31,059 nt of DNA from Symbiodinium natans (Eukaryota; Sar; Dinophyceae; Suessiales; Symbiodiniaceae). The notes beneath the pieces are model-generated. The model was not told where the DNA came from. It worked only from the letters and a program-made list of their open reading frames with translations, and did no database searches. The position numbers and the translations under genes were made by a program. Of this stretch, positions 14,644 through 22,611 are shown piece after piece. The stretch is taken from assembly GCA_905221605.1 (NCBI GenBank), contig CAJNDS010000390.1:120001-151059 (forward strand). Direction: 5' to 3'. The stretch's first letter is position 1. Each line of letters opens with the position of its first letter.

Positions 14644-14810
14644 ACCCTAAACCCCAAGCCCGAAAGCCCCGAAACCCTAAAGCCCTTCAACCCTAAACCT
14701 AAAGCCCTTCAACCGCAAACCCTAAACCCTTAGACCCTGAACCCTAAAACCTAAAGCCCTTAAGCCCTAAAGCCTAAACCCAAAATCCTAAACCCTAAGC
14801 CCTCAACCCG
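14644..14810 (-). repeat. Degenerate CCCTAAA block
   Basis: CCCTAAA, CCCTTCAA, CCTAAAGC and CCCGAAA variants in a row. Confidence 0.8.
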
Positions 14811-14939
14811 AATATCGAAGAGCCAAGCCAGGCGGCCTCACTCGCGAGGCTCGCGGCGAGTGCGCAGTACGAAGTAGCCCAGACGGACGAGCCGGATTGG
14901 GCCACTGGGCCTTGGTTGTTCGTTGGGCTTTGGGTTTAG
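14799..14939 (+). CDS. Exon-like fragment, unknown product
   Basis: 46 codons; AASAQYEVAQTDEPDWATGP is preceded by an Ala/Leu/Arg-rich helix-like stretch (SQAASLARLA). Left border ends CCGAATATCGAAG; right border is TGGGTTTAG. Its acidic-polar composition makes it one of the most protein-like islands. Confidence 0.4.
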   Translation, partial: ALNPNIEEPSQAASLARLAASAQYEVAQTDEPDWATGPWLFVGLWV

Positions 14940-15070
14940 GGTTTAGGGTTTAGGGTTTAGGGATGGGGGTGTGGGGTTTTGGGTGTTCGGTGTTGGGTTT
15001 TCGGGTTTTTCATGACCGCTAAACCGGACCGGTGCGGTGCATGTGTGTGTTCTGTCAATGTGGGCGACCT

Positions 15071-15177
15071 AAGGAGGGGCCCCCCTGGTTCTAAGTAGAG
15101 ATATAAGAGCCCTAAATTGGGTTCTAAGGAGCCTAACTTAGGTTATTGTTAGTATAGTAAAGGGGCTCCTCCTTGTA
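15071..15177. mobile_element. MITE-like family C, copy 1
   Basis: Begins AGGAGGGGCCCCCC and ends GGGGCTCCTCCTTGTA. The interior, including CCCTAAATTGGGTTCTAAGG, is nearly identical to the reverse complement of the copy at 19123-19244. Confidence 0.8.
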
Positions 15178-15303
15178 TGAACTAAGTGTGAGAGGGAGGG
15201 GGTGGGCGGGTGGGCCAGGTGCGCTGTAGGTTACAAGCATCCGTAGGCTGGAGCATCAGGTGTTAGCTAACCCAAAGGCCAGGCAAAAGGATCCAGGCTC
15301 TTA

Positions 15304-15618
15304 TTGATGGGGTTTAGCGTTAGGGGACCCTGTTTCTCCCAAAATAGTGACATTGTGTTCTCCCTTACCCTGTACATGTCTACGACATTGGGGGGAACGG
15401 GCCGTCTATACCGCATGTGCCATTCAAGCACGAGCCAAGGGAACTTTTCACATCTCGATGCCGATGGCGCCGCTCCTGACGCGACTGGGAAGTTTATTCG
15501 AGCTCCAGCCCTTTACCCTGAGTCCCTAAAGCCGAAACTCCTAGACTTCATGGGTGCGTATAACGTCTACATATTTATCCTACCTGGACAACTCAGGGGC
15601 TTACAAGTATATAGTTGA
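15304..15618 (+). CDS. Open frame with ATG, 104 codons, unknown product
   Basis: The longest frame here not built from simple repeat. It includes DATGKFIRAPALYPESLKPK. A second plus frame (15347-15529, 60 codons) is open over the same bases and looks equally plausible, and the last ~15 codons enter an element-A-like right end (15600-15642). Coding status uncertain. Confidence 0.3.
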   Translation: MMGFSVRGPCFSQNSDIVFSLTLYMSTTLGGTGRLYRMCHSSTSQGNFSHLDADGAAPDATGKFIRAPALYPESLKPKLLDFMGAYNVYIFILPGQLRGLQVYS

Positions 15619-15652
15619 TGAGTGCCCAGAACCTCCAAGTAACGTACCGAAA

Positions 15653-15742
15653 CTGGGGGGACCACCCTTTCATACCCCAAGATTGCGTAAGCCTTGTCAG
15701 AGGAACCACCCACCCCAACAAAGGAAAGGGGTGTCCCCCCTG
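15653..15742. mobile_element. Small inverted-repeat element
   Basis: CTGGGGGGACCACCCTTTC and GAAAGGGGTGTCCCCCCTG are ~19 bp imperfect inverted repeats, 90 bp overall. Open minus frames over it are by-products. Confidence 0.65.
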
Positions 15743-15779
15743 CTGTGGGCCTAAACCCCAAACCCTAAACCCTACACTC

Positions 15780-15929
15780 ATATGACATTGACAAGTCTGC
15801 TCTAGCACGAGAACCGATAGGGGCCGACCCTAAACCGATACCCAACTCTCATAGATAACTCCTGCAAGTAGGGGGCCGACCCTATTCCACGCGACAGTCG
15901 GGACATACGGGAGGTGTGGACCGCTGCTC

Positions 15930-15930
<1 letters not shown>
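15780..15930. other. Unique DNA with a short direct repeat
   Basis: GGGGCCGACCCTA occurs twice about 65 bp apart (near 15824 and 15876). Nothing else recognised. Confidence 0.55.
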
Positions 15931-15960
<30 letters not shown>

Positions 15961-16045
15961 TTTATTTATTTATATTGTTTATTTATGTATTTATTTATTT
16001 ATTTTACACACATATATATATATATATACATTGTATTTGTTTGCT
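15931..16045. repeat. AT microsatellite, copy 1
   Basis: (TA)n, then (TTTA)n, then (TA)n and CATTGTATTTGTTTGC. It shares layout and right flank with the tract at 26909-27030. Confidence 0.92.
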
Positions 16046-16215
16046 TTAGCAGGTTTAGGGCTTGGAATAGTTTAGAGTTCTGGGTGGGGACCTGAATTTT
16101 AGGGGCCCACGCTTGAAAGGCAAGACAAACTTGCCTGGGAAGCTTGGGAGAGAGAGAGAGAGAGACTTGGTTCTTGACTTCCTTCTGGCTTAGGGACTGA
16201 CGCCGGCCTTGTCAC

Positions 16216-16337
16216 TACTTGGAGGTTCATGCACTTAAGAACCCAATGATAGCTGTACGTGTAGCCAAAAAAAGCCATATTCGGGCACTTAAATGGCTTG
16301 TAAGTACAGTTATAATTGGGTTGTAAGTACCATGAAC
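16216..16337. mobile_element. MITE-like family A, copy 9
   Basis: Left TACTTGGAGGTTCATGCACT, right TGTAAGTACCATGAAC. A GA microsatellite lies just upstream (16147-16165). The 94-codon minus frame here is made of the element and the GA run. Confidence 0.75.
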
Positions 16338-16482
16338 ACAGTTCCAGCTGGGGTTTTGGGTTCTTGCCCAGGCTTCTATCCAATCCCTATCGGGTTTCCC
16401 CCCCCACGACCAAGCCTCCCGAAGAAACTCTAAACCTCCCCTAAACCAACACCCTCCCTAAAGCCCTAAGATCCCGAAACCC

Positions 16483-16626
16483 TTAAACAATAACCGCCAA
16501 ATCGCCTGACATAAGACACTTCGAGGCAGGTCTGCGACAGCTGGCACGTCGCTGTAGAGGCAGTAGATGCTTGGCACCGACTTTGACCGTGGGCTTCGCG
16601 GAGGACCATTTAAGCTGATTCTCTGC
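16483..16626 (-). CDS. Exon-like fragment of 47 codons, unknown product
   Basis: Minus frame with WSSAKPTVKVGAKHLLPLQR followed by a Cys/Arg-rich part and CLMSGDLAVIV, stop at 16483-16485. It fills an island free of telomeric repeat; the bases before it on that strand end GGTGCAG, acceptor-like. Good residue mix. Confidence 0.38.
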   Translation of the reverse strand, partial: AENQLKWSSAKPTVKVGAKHLLPLQRRASCRRPASKCLMSGDLAVIV

Positions 16627-16929
16627 ACCTAAAACCCTCAAAACCGAAGTCCCTAAATCCCGAATTAAATCTCTTTAGGCCTAAGAAACTCATAACCATG
16701 GTAGCCCAAAGCCCTAAAGCCTCACATCGGGCATAAGAGTTTAGGGAAGCGCAGTTCGTCTAAGCGTAGTTGTACGGTCCTTTAAAATATGGTCTTTATT
16801 GTCCCCTTTCTGTTGTAGAGGGTATATACCCTAAACCCTAAACCCTAAACCCGGGTCCCTGTTGAGGGCCCGTGTTAAGGGACCATTCTGGGGCTCGGGT
16901 CTTTGGGGTTTAGGCCTCTGGGTGCGATT

Positions 16930-17015
16930 TAGGTTTAGGGTTTGGGGTTTATGGTTAGGGTTTAGGGTTTAGGGTTTAGGGTTTAGGGTTTAGGGTTTAG
17001 GGTTTAGGGTTTAGG
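16930..17015 (+). repeat. TTTAGGG array
   Basis: About ten units. DNA on both sides (16640-16930, 17016-17390) holds degenerate telomeric words and no convincing gene. Confidence 0.93.
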
Positions 17016-17389
17016 GCCAGGATTTAGAGGTTTAGGGGCTGTAGGACATAGAGGGTTTAGGGTTCAGGGCTCATGGTGCAGGGTTAACCCCCTGGCTCCA
17101 GATTTCTTGGGCATCTCTCCTCAATAGCTTGCCATAAACCCTCAACGCTACAGTTTGCTGGCCTCATCCCCTCCCATACAAAGGAGTTTCGGGTTTAGGG
17201 TTTAGTGTTATAAACACAAAAGCCCGAAAGCCCCCCAGCACCTCAAAACCTAAAACCAGCAACCCGAAAGCCCGAACACCCTAAATCCTAGGAGCTAAGC
17301 CCGAAACCTCAAAACCTTAAAACCTAAACCCCTAAATTCCTGAAGCCCTAATCCCTAAAACCCTAACGCCCTGAGACCCTATTTACCTC

Positions 17390-17540
17390 CAGTTTCGTAG
17401 TAAGTAACCCCCCCCCCCCCCCCACCCCCACATTTAGTAGGTATAACCGGAGGCAACTGTAGGTAAATTGGGGTCCCCTCCCCCCCCCCCCCCCCCCCCC
17501 CCCCAATTTTAGTAGGCATAACCCGGCAACTGTAGGTAAA
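17390..17540. repeat. Duplicated segment with two poly-C runs
   Basis: ATTTACCTCCAGTT...C16...TTTAGTAGGTATAACC...GGCAACTGTAGGTAAAT, C25 (17480-17504), then TTTTAGTAGGCATAACC...GGCAACTGTAGGTAAAT again. The right unit is a direct repeat of the middle one, and ATTTACCTCCAGTT is its inverted counterpart. Confidence 0.8.
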
Positions 17541-17554
17541 TCGGGTCCTAGGTA

Positions 17555-17740
17555 AACCCTACAACCCTAACACCTAAAACCCTAAAGCCCTAAAAACCCT
17601 AAAACCCCCTAAAACCCTAAAGCCCTAAAGCCCTAAAAACCCCTAAAATCCTAAAACCCTAAAGCCCTAAAGCCCTAAAGCCCTAAAGCCCTAAAACCCT
17701 AAAGCCCTAAAACCCCTAAAAACCTAAAACCCGAAACCTT
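17555..17740 (-). repeat. 8-mer variant array CCCTAAAG / CCCTAAAA
   Basis: About 20 octamers, with CCCTAAAG dominant in two sub-blocks. This is the second octamer array of the window and a different octamer from the one at 1951-2249. Confidence 0.92.
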
Positions 17741-17838
17741 CCTGCATCCCAGACAACATCGGCCCCTTGCACGGTGGGCGTCGAGGCCGACGTCTGCGAC
17801 TCAGACGAGGACGCGGTGCGGTGTAGGGTTCAGGGTTC
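17738..17838 (+). CDS. Exon-like fragment, unknown product
   Basis: CTVGVEADVCDSDEDAVRCR: an acidic Cys-containing stretch, preceded by CATCCCAG (AG-ended). Another plus frame (Arg-rich) is also open. Confidence 0.33.
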
Positions 17839-17940
17839 AGGGTTCAGGGTTTAGGGTTTAGGGTTTAGGGTTTAGGGTTTAGGGTTTAGGGTTTAGGGAT
17901 TAGGGTTTAGGATTTAGCGTTTAAGGTTTAAGGTTTAGGG
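17822..17940 (+). repeat. TTTAGGG block
   Basis: TTCAGGG start, perfect middle, TTTAAGG end: degenerate edges around a homogeneous core. Confidence 0.92.
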
Positions 17941-18660
17941 CTTGCGGTATTCTGGGTACTGGGTGGGTTGCTTAGGGTTTCGCTCAGGGGATTCTGATTA
18001 GGTTTCCTGGTTTGGGGGTGAGGGGGGGGGTGGAGGATTAGGTGCTTTGCGGGGTTTCGCCGTTCAGGGTGTAGGGCTGTGGGCAGGGTTAGGGGGTTCA
18101 GCTGCAGGTTTCACGGGTTCCGGAGTTTGAGCAGGTTTTGGTTTTAGGGTTTCTGTTGCGGTTTGGGCTGTGGAGTTGTGGGTTGAAGTGTCAGGGGTTA
18201 GGGAAGTCTAAGAGGTTCATGGGTTCATGGGTTCAGTCTTAAGGTTCATGGGTTCAATCTTAAGGTTCTGGGTCTCGGGTTGTTGGGGTGGGGCCTACAC
18301 CACCACCAGAAGACCTAGCACAATCACAAAATCTCTAGTGGAGTTGCACTTTGAAAGTCTACTGCTGTTCGCTTATATACAAACCTAATTTACAAGATTA
18401 TCATCTCTGTATTACCCTTGTTAGGAAGAGTATTGTTTTTTTTTTGGTGGGGGGGGGGGGGGGTTCTTAAGCAAATAGAAGTCTATGGGCCCCATCCTCG
18501 ATACCGATGTATGGGCCGGCAGACTGGTGCTAATTGGGGGTACCTTATTGGGGTCCTCATTATAAGGGGATCCTCTCCTACTATTTGGGGGTCTACATTC
18601 GGAGTCCCCTGACTTGTGCTAAGTTTTGACTGACTGAAGTACAAGCATCGCGGTCCGCTC
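17941..18660. other. Mixed region, no gene called
   Basis: G-rich degenerate telomere-like DNA (to ~18290) with the phrase GTTCATGGGTTCA repeated near 18215 and 18248, then unique sequence with a T9 and G15 run (18437-18463). A 64-codon plus frame over the G run (18418-18612) is not persuasive. Confidence 0.5.
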
Positions 18661-18980
18661 GTGCTTTCGCGACATAGGACCTAGGAGACATGCTGGGGTC
18701 TCTAAGGGGGGGCTTAAGGGGTTGGGGCACTGGAGGACGTGTTTTTCTCGAAGCCTTATCCCCCAAGCCCCCAGTTTCCTAAACCCGGAGTTTGCCCTGA
18801 GGCCCTAAGGGCCGGAGACCCCATGACCCTAAACCCTCAACCCTGAACCCTAAACCCTAAACCCTATTTATCTGTTTTGGGAGTTTCGGGGCCCAGCATG
18901 ACCTTGTTATTGTTTGGGGTCTTTGGCCCTGCGTACACCTCTTGGTAACCCTTCTGTAGGGGTCGACATAATTACTCGGT

Positions 18981-19047
18981 TAGGTTCCCTTATAAACCCC
19001 TTTAAGCAAAAAGGGCACCCTTTTTAAGCCTAGGTTACTGGGCAGCC
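18981..19047. mobile_element. MITE-like family D, right-half variant
   Basis: GGTTCCCTTATAAACCCC, AAAAAGGGCACCCTTTTT and CTAGGTTACTGGGCAGCC. It ends in GGGCAGCC like the copy at 28092-28160, so these two form a subfamily lacking the GGGTCTAGC end. Confidence 0.65.
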
Positions 19048-19122
19048 AAGATTACTACTGGTATTCCCTTATATGGTCCCTTTATGAATATACCAAAACC
19101 CAGTTCTAATCAATAAAGCCCC

Positions 19123-19244
19123 TACAAGGAGGGGCCCCTGTACTATACTATAATTTGTGGACTTATAACCTAAGTTAGGCTCCTTAGAACCCAATTTAGG
19201 GCTCTTATAACTCTACTTATAACTAGGAGGGGCCCCTCCTTGTA
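19123..19244. mobile_element. MITE-like family C, copy 2
   Basis: Perfect 16 bp terminal inverted repeats TACAAGGAGGGGCCCC / GGGGCCCCTCCTTGTA, 122 bp, opposite orientation to copy 1. A CCCTAAA block starts immediately at its right end. Confidence 0.85.
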
Positions 19245-19285
19245 CCCTAAACCCTAAACCCTAAACCCTAAACCCTAGACCCTAG

Positions 19286-19387
19286 AAACCCGGAAGCTGT
19301 CAGGAGGTAAGCCGCGGTGCTGCGCTGGTCCAATTTTCCAGTCTCTGCGTCGCGGCTCAAGACCTCCCCCGAGCATTTGGAGCCTAA
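19286..19387 (+). CDS. Exon-like fragment, strand ambiguous
   Basis: Plus frame of 33 codons with GAALVQFSSLCVAAQDLPRA ending at TAA. The minus strand is equally convincing, with GGLEPRRRDWKIGPAQHRGL entered directly from TTTAG on that strand. Only one can be right. Confidence 0.28.
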   Translation, partial: KPGSCQEVSRGAALVQFSSLCVAAQDLPRAFGA

Positions 19388-19456
19388 ACCCTAAACCCTA
19401 AACCCTAAACCCTAAACCCTAAACCCTAAACCCTAAACCCTAAACCCTAAACCCTC
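19384..19456 (-). repeat. CCCTAAA array
   Basis: Ten perfect units. Confidence 0.95.
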
Positions 19457-19534
19457 AGAGTGCAGGTGCTTCGAAACCCCCTAGACTTGGAGTGGGGTAG
19501 GGTTTTAGGGGTTACGGTGCGTTACTCCTGAACT

Positions 19535-19593
19535 GGAATGAGGGAATGGGTACCCCTATAGTCTTCCCCGGAATACCTAACTCCCTCATTCCC
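19535..19593. repeat. Imperfect hairpin
   Basis: GGAATGAGGGAATGGGTACC and GGAATACCTAACTCCCTCAT plus TCCC form inverted arms around a ~15 bp centre. Confidence 0.65.
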
Positions 19594-19688
19594 TGCTCAA
19601 AACCAGTAGGATAGGAATTAAGTTGAGATCAGTGCTTAGCCGCGGGGGTGTAGGGTTTAGGGTTTAGGATTTAGGGTATAGGGTTTAG

Positions 19689-19793
19689 GGCCCTGAAACC
19701 GAAACCCTAGCCTTAGCCTTCTCTGAGGTAATTTTCAACAGTGCCGCAACACGCTTCCGGATTGGCTGGGCGAATCAGAGGCTATTCATATGA
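19689..19793 (+). CDS. Exon-like fragment ending in TGA
   Basis: Starts right after TTTAG of a TTTAGGG block and contains LAFSEVIFNSAATRFRIGWA; TGA at 19791-19793 is in unique sequence. Arrays on both sides read TTTAGGG in its sense. Confidence 0.38.
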   Translation, partial: GPETETLALAFSEVIFNSAATRFRIGWANQRLFI

Positions 19794-19811
19794 AGGTTTC
19801 CTCTACATAAA

Positions 19812-19894
19812 AGGTTTAGGGTGGGGTTCAGGGTTCAGGGTTCAGGGTTTAGGGTTTAGGGTTTAGGGTTTAGGGTTTAGGGTTTAGGGTTTAG
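19812..19894 (+). repeat. TTTAGGG block
   Basis: Three TTCAGGG units then about eight perfect TTTAGGG. Confidence 0.93.
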
Positions 19895-20076
19895 GGCTCC
19901 AGCTCAGGGTGTTTGGTCTTTAGGGCTCTCACGTCCATGTAGGCCACCCCAAAGTCCTACTGTAGGTAGTATTGCTGCCCAAGCATATCAGAGTTCTCAA
20001 GTGCAGATGCATTGCAATAGCGGGCCTCGAAGGCGGCACAAGTTCTCTACGCCGAAAAGGAGTTCAGAATTTCACC
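19891..20076 (-). pseudogene. Coding-like frame with two in-frame TAG codons
   Basis: One minus frame spans the island: ILNSFSA, TAG (20047-20049), EARYCNASALENSDMLGQQY and LQ, TAG (19957-19959), DFGVAYMDVRALKTKHPELE. Each piece looks like protein, but two stops break it. It could be a decayed exon, two exons with AG-ended borders (CAGTAG), or chance; another minus frame is open throughout. Confidence 0.28.
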
Positions 20077-20132
20077 CCTAAACCCAAACCCTAAACCCTA
20101 AACCCTAAACCCTAAACCCTAAACCCTAAAGC
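20075..20132 (-). repeat. CCCTAAA array
   Basis: About eight units. Confidence 0.94.
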
Positions 20133-20312
20133 CTTTTCGTGTGTAGTGGTCTTGAAGGGATAACAAGCCTTTGAAGCCAAGAGCGCGTTGAGTTGGAGAA
20201 GGCCTTCGGGCTTTCTAGTCTCTAGGGGTTTCGGCGTGATGTTTGGGTTTGCGCCACTCAGTGCACTCTGACCTTCGTGTTTCGCATCTTGTGCTGCGCC
20301 TAAACCTGAACC
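20112..20312 (-). CDS. Exon-like frame of ~57 codons, unknown product
   Basis: Minus frame with AAQDAKHEGQSALSGANPN near its start and PEGLLQLNALLASKACYPFK near its end. On that strand it is entered from GGTTTAG and leaves through AAAAG/GCTTTAGG, a possible GC-type donor. Polar and helix-forming content is convincing. The long frame fills a 170 bp island. Confidence 0.42.
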   Translation of the reverse strand, partial: GSGLGAAQDAKHEGQSALSGANPNITPKPLETRKPEGLLQLNALLASKACYPFKTTTHEKALGFRV

Positions 20313-20420
20313 CTAAACCCTAAACCCTAAACCCTAAACCCTAAACCCTAAACCCTAAACCCTAAACCCTAAACCCTAAACCCTAAACCCTAAACCCTAA
20401 ACCCTAAACCCTAAACCCTG
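20299..20420 (-). repeat. CCCTAAA array
   Basis: About 16 near-perfect units. Confidence 0.95.
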
Positions 20421-20498
20421 CTATGTGGAGCATTAAAACCGGAAGCAGGGAACGTTGCTCAAGGAAATGCAAGACATGGTGAGGTTGCCCTGTGGTGA
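20415..20498 (+). CDS. Candidate exon upstream of a telomeric-repeat intron
   Basis: Contains LKPEAGNVAQGNARHGEVAL. Left edge TATGTGGAG is acceptor-like. Two donor-like sites follow, GTGAGG at 20480 and GTGAGT at 20495. The minus strand also has an open frame. Confidence 0.35.
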   Translation, partial: TLLCGALKPEAGNVAQGNARHGEVALW

Positions 20499-20627
20499 GT
20501 TGCCCTAAACCCTTAACCCTAAACCCTAAACCCTAAACCCTAAACCCTAAACCCTAAACCCTAAACCCTAAACCCTAAACCCTAAACCCTAAACCCTAAA
20601 CCCTAAACCCTAAACCCTGCTGTGCAG
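20495..20627 (+). other. Candidate 133 nt intron made of CCCTAAA repeats
   Basis: GTGAGTTGCCCTAAACCC at the 5' end, about 15 CCCTAAA units, then CCCTGCTGTGCAG at the 3' end: consensus-like donor and CAG acceptor with telomeric repeat as the body. No polypyrimidine-only tract precedes the acceptor. Splicing is inferred, not shown. Confidence 0.3.
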
Positions 20628-20712
20628 GACGAAAGGCTGGATCTCGACTGGTTCTGCAACTGCATGCTCCTAGGTCCGCATTTGCAGTGCCTGTTGCCCT
20701 TAACCCGAAGCC
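20616..20712 (+). CDS. Candidate exon downstream of that intron
   Basis: After CAG (20625-20627) one frame reads DERLDLDWFCNCMLLGPHLQ. Joining to GTGAGT at 20495 shifts it to another frame with an early TAG; joining to the GTGAGG at 20480 leads into a third open frame (GRKAGSRLVLQLHAPRSAF). The correct frame is unresolved. Confidence 0.33.
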
Positions 20713-20784
20713 CTAAACCCGAAACCCTAAACCCTAAACCCTAAACCCTAAACCCTAAACCCTAAAGACCCTAAACCCTAAACC

Positions 20785-20892
20785 CTAAGCCGCATTTGGG
20801 AGGAGAGCCGCTGCCTTGTAGGATCCTGGCCTGCAGTATCCAGATCCTTAAACCCTGAGAGCACCCTGAACCCTGGGAGCACCCTAATTTAG
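20785..20892 (+). CDS. Exon-like fragment, unknown product
   Basis: RIWEESRCLVGSWPAVSRSL, then a duplicated NPESTL/NPGSTL phrase from degenerate repeat. It is preceded by an array at 20700-20787. Confidence 0.28.
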   Translation, partial: LSRIWEESRCLVGSWPAVSRSLNPESTLNPGSTLI

Positions 20893-20894
20893 GG

Positions 20895-21003
20895 TCCGTA
20901 AACCCTAAACCCTGAACCCCGAAGCCAAAAACCCTAAACCCTAAACCCTAAACCCTAAACCCTAAACCCTAAACCCTAAACCCTAAACCCTAAACCTTAA
21001 ACC
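20895..21003 (-). repeat. CCCTAAA array
   Basis: A degenerate start (CCCTGAA, CCCCGAA) then about ten perfect units. Confidence 0.94.
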
Positions 21004-21176
21004 TAGGCCTTGCCGGCCATTCTGGATGCAAAACTTTTGCGCCTTGGATACTTCTAGGGTTTAGGGCTTCGGGTTTAGGGTTCCGGGTGTAGGGTCTAGG
21101 GTTAAGGGTTCAGGGTTCGGTGTGTGGCCCTCTCCAGCGAGACTTCACTGAGCATAGTTGGTTTGGGGTTGAAAGG

Positions 21177-21194
21177 TTTTTTTTTTTTTTTTTT
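21177..21194. repeat. Poly-T run, 18 nt
   Basis: T18 followed by GTTTTTTAG and a G8 run, between two degenerate TTTAGGG blocks (21056-21125 and 21233-21290). Confidence 0.95.
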
Positions 21195-21282
21195 GTTTTT
21201 TAGGGGGGGGGGTTAGGGTTTATAGAGCTTTCGGGTTTAGGGCTTAGGGTTTAGGGTTTAGGGTGCAGGGATTAGGGTTTAG

Positions 21283-21402
21283 GGTTTAGGGCTAGCCCTA
21301 CTTTTAATTCGCATGGGGCAGCAACCTTTTACTGTAGCCGTCAAACAGGGGCTGGTCACCCTAAGGTTTTTCCGGAAGGAGCCGGTGACTCACCGTGGTT
21401 AA
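21283..21402 (+). CDS. Exon-like fragment of 39 codons, unknown product
   Basis: ATG at 21313 lies inside; the frame has QQPFTVAVKQGLVTLRFFRK then EPVTHRG and TAA in unique sequence. Residue pattern suggests a beta-rich segment. Confidence 0.37.
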   Translation, partial: GLGLALLLIRMGQQPFTVAVKQGLVTLRFFRKEPVTHRG

Positions 21403-21519
21403 ATCATGGATTATGCGTATCTAGACAGCAGAGTAAAGCAGAGTAAAAGACCCTAAAACCCTCAACCCTCAACCCTAACCCTAAACCATAAACCCGAAAA
21501 CCTAAACCCTACACCCTAA

Positions 21520-21642
21520 ACCCCTCCCTCGACCCTAGGTAGTACGGTGACGATTGGTGTGGCAACACTCACTCGGATGCGCGAGTCGGACATGTTCGGC
21601 TACAACTCTTTGCAACTCTGGCGCGCTTTGGGCTGGGTTTAG
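21520..21642 (+). CDS. Exon-like fragment of 40 codons, unknown product
   Basis: STVTIGVATLTR precedes MRESDMFGYNSLQLWRALGW. The left border holds CCTAGGTAG; the right border is TGGGTTTAGGG (possible G/GTTTAG donor). CCCTAAA left, TTTAGGG right. Among the most protein-like islands. Confidence 0.42.
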   Translation, partial: TPPSTLGSTVTIGVATLTRMRESDMFGYNSLQLWRALGWV

Positions 21643-21695
21643 GGTTTAGGGTTTAGGGTTTAGGGTTTAGGGTTTAGGGTTTAGGGTTTAGGATT
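21636..21695 (+). repeat. TTTAGGG block
   Basis: About eight perfect units. Confidence 0.94.
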
Positions 21696-21742
21696 TTAGA
21701 CACCCCCTCGGCCCTAACACCAACCTCAAAGGCTGGAAGTAG

Positions 21743-21823
21743 GATAGCCCCAAGAAGTACCGCGGTTGCGGCCTAAATCACCCGATCCTGCAAGTATACT
21801 TTAAAGGATGTACAACTTTTTAG
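21743..21823 (+). CDS. Exon-like fragment, unknown product
   Basis: Begins after GGAAGTAG and reads KKYRGCGLNHPILQVYFKGC to a TAG at the next block. The same frame is open on the other side of the TAG at 21740-21742 (NLKGWK), so this is either an exon start or a broken frame. Confidence 0.3.
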   Translation, partial: DSPKKYRGCGLNHPILQVYFKGCTTF

Positions 21824-21917
21824 GGTTTAGGGTTTAGGGTTTAGGGTTTAGGGTTCTTAGGACCCAAGTCAGGGCCCTTTATACTTTACAACGAGAGACA
21901 CGAGGGGGCCTATGCCC

Positions 21918-22018
21918 TACTTGGAGGTTCAGGGTACTTATACCCCCAGTGATTTGGGTTTAGGGTTTAGGGTTTAGGGAAGGTTATAAGTAGACGTATG
22001 ATTGGGGTAAAAGTACCC
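21918..22018. mobile_element. MITE-like family A, copy 10, with telomeric repeat inside
   Basis: Left end TACTTGGAGGTTCAGGGTAC, right part GTTATAAGTAGACG...AAAAGTACCCCT. Three TTTAGGG units (21957-21979) replace part of the core, so telomeric sequence lies within the element. Confidence 0.75.
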
Positions 22019-22032
22019 CTAAACCCTAAACC

Positions 22033-22383
22033 TTAAACTCTGGGGACCACAAGTGACCGAAGTCTGAGAGCGCTTTTCATGTAGGTCGTGGCTGATGATC
22101 GTGATCTTGTCTCTGAGTCTTGGCTGCATAGACTAGGGGGGGTGTAGGGTTTAGGGCGTTTCGGGTTTAGGGGGTTCACGGGATTTTGGGGTTTTGGGGT
22201 TTTGGGGTTTAGGGTGGGCCCGACTGAACGCTGAACGTTGCGACCGTTGAAAGGATCTTCAAGGCTCGAACTGGAAAGCTGAAATGGCGAAAGTTGAAAG
22301 AAGCCGAAAGCGACAATGCGAGGCACCTTCATGTTTTCCACCTCTTTTGGGGAGAATAGGTGGGAACACAAGGCACCTTTCAC
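22033..22383 (-). CDS. Open frame with ATG, 116 codons, part telomere-derived
   Basis: It starts MKGALCSHLFSPKEVENMKV and is protein-like for ~57 codons. It then reads through C-rich telomere-type repeat (Asn-Pro-Lys, ~26 codons, 22143-22215) and resumes as a Ser/Arg-rich tail ending VVPRV. Either the middle is an unspliced telomeric spacer or the frame is partly fortuitous. Function unknown. Confidence 0.38.
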   Translation of the reverse strand: MKGALCSHLFSPKEVENMKVPRIVAFGFFQLSPFQLSSSSLEDPFNGRNVQRSVGPTLNPKTPKPQNPVNPLNPKRPKPYTPPSLCSQDSETRSRSSATTYMKSALRLRSLVVPRV

Positions 22384-22384
22384 C

Positions 22385-22577
22385 TTAGCTTTGGAAAGCT
22401 TTCCACCTCGTCATTCCCAAATTTGGGCTTGAGCGTCTCTCCTCGAGGCATGAAAACATGATGCAAGGCGGCACGATATCCACGGCTTTGGCAAAATCAT
22501 AAGATATACCACCTTCGAAGCCGCCCTGACTGTGCTCATACCGAAGGTGCTTCTGTTTTCTCGCGAAATTGCCATAG
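22385..22577 (-). CDS. Coding-like frame of 64 codons, unknown product
   Basis: On the minus strand it begins right after TTTAG of a telomeric block and contains GGFEGGISYDFAKAVDIVPP, then a Cys/Arg/Ser-rich part, stopping at TAA 22385-22387, two bases before the ATG of the next frame. A second minus frame starting with ATG (22575) is also open. This 365 bp stretch is the longest repeat-free part of the region. Confidence 0.42.
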
Positions 22578-22611
22578 CTAAACCCTAAACCCTAAACCCT
22601 AAACCCTAAAC

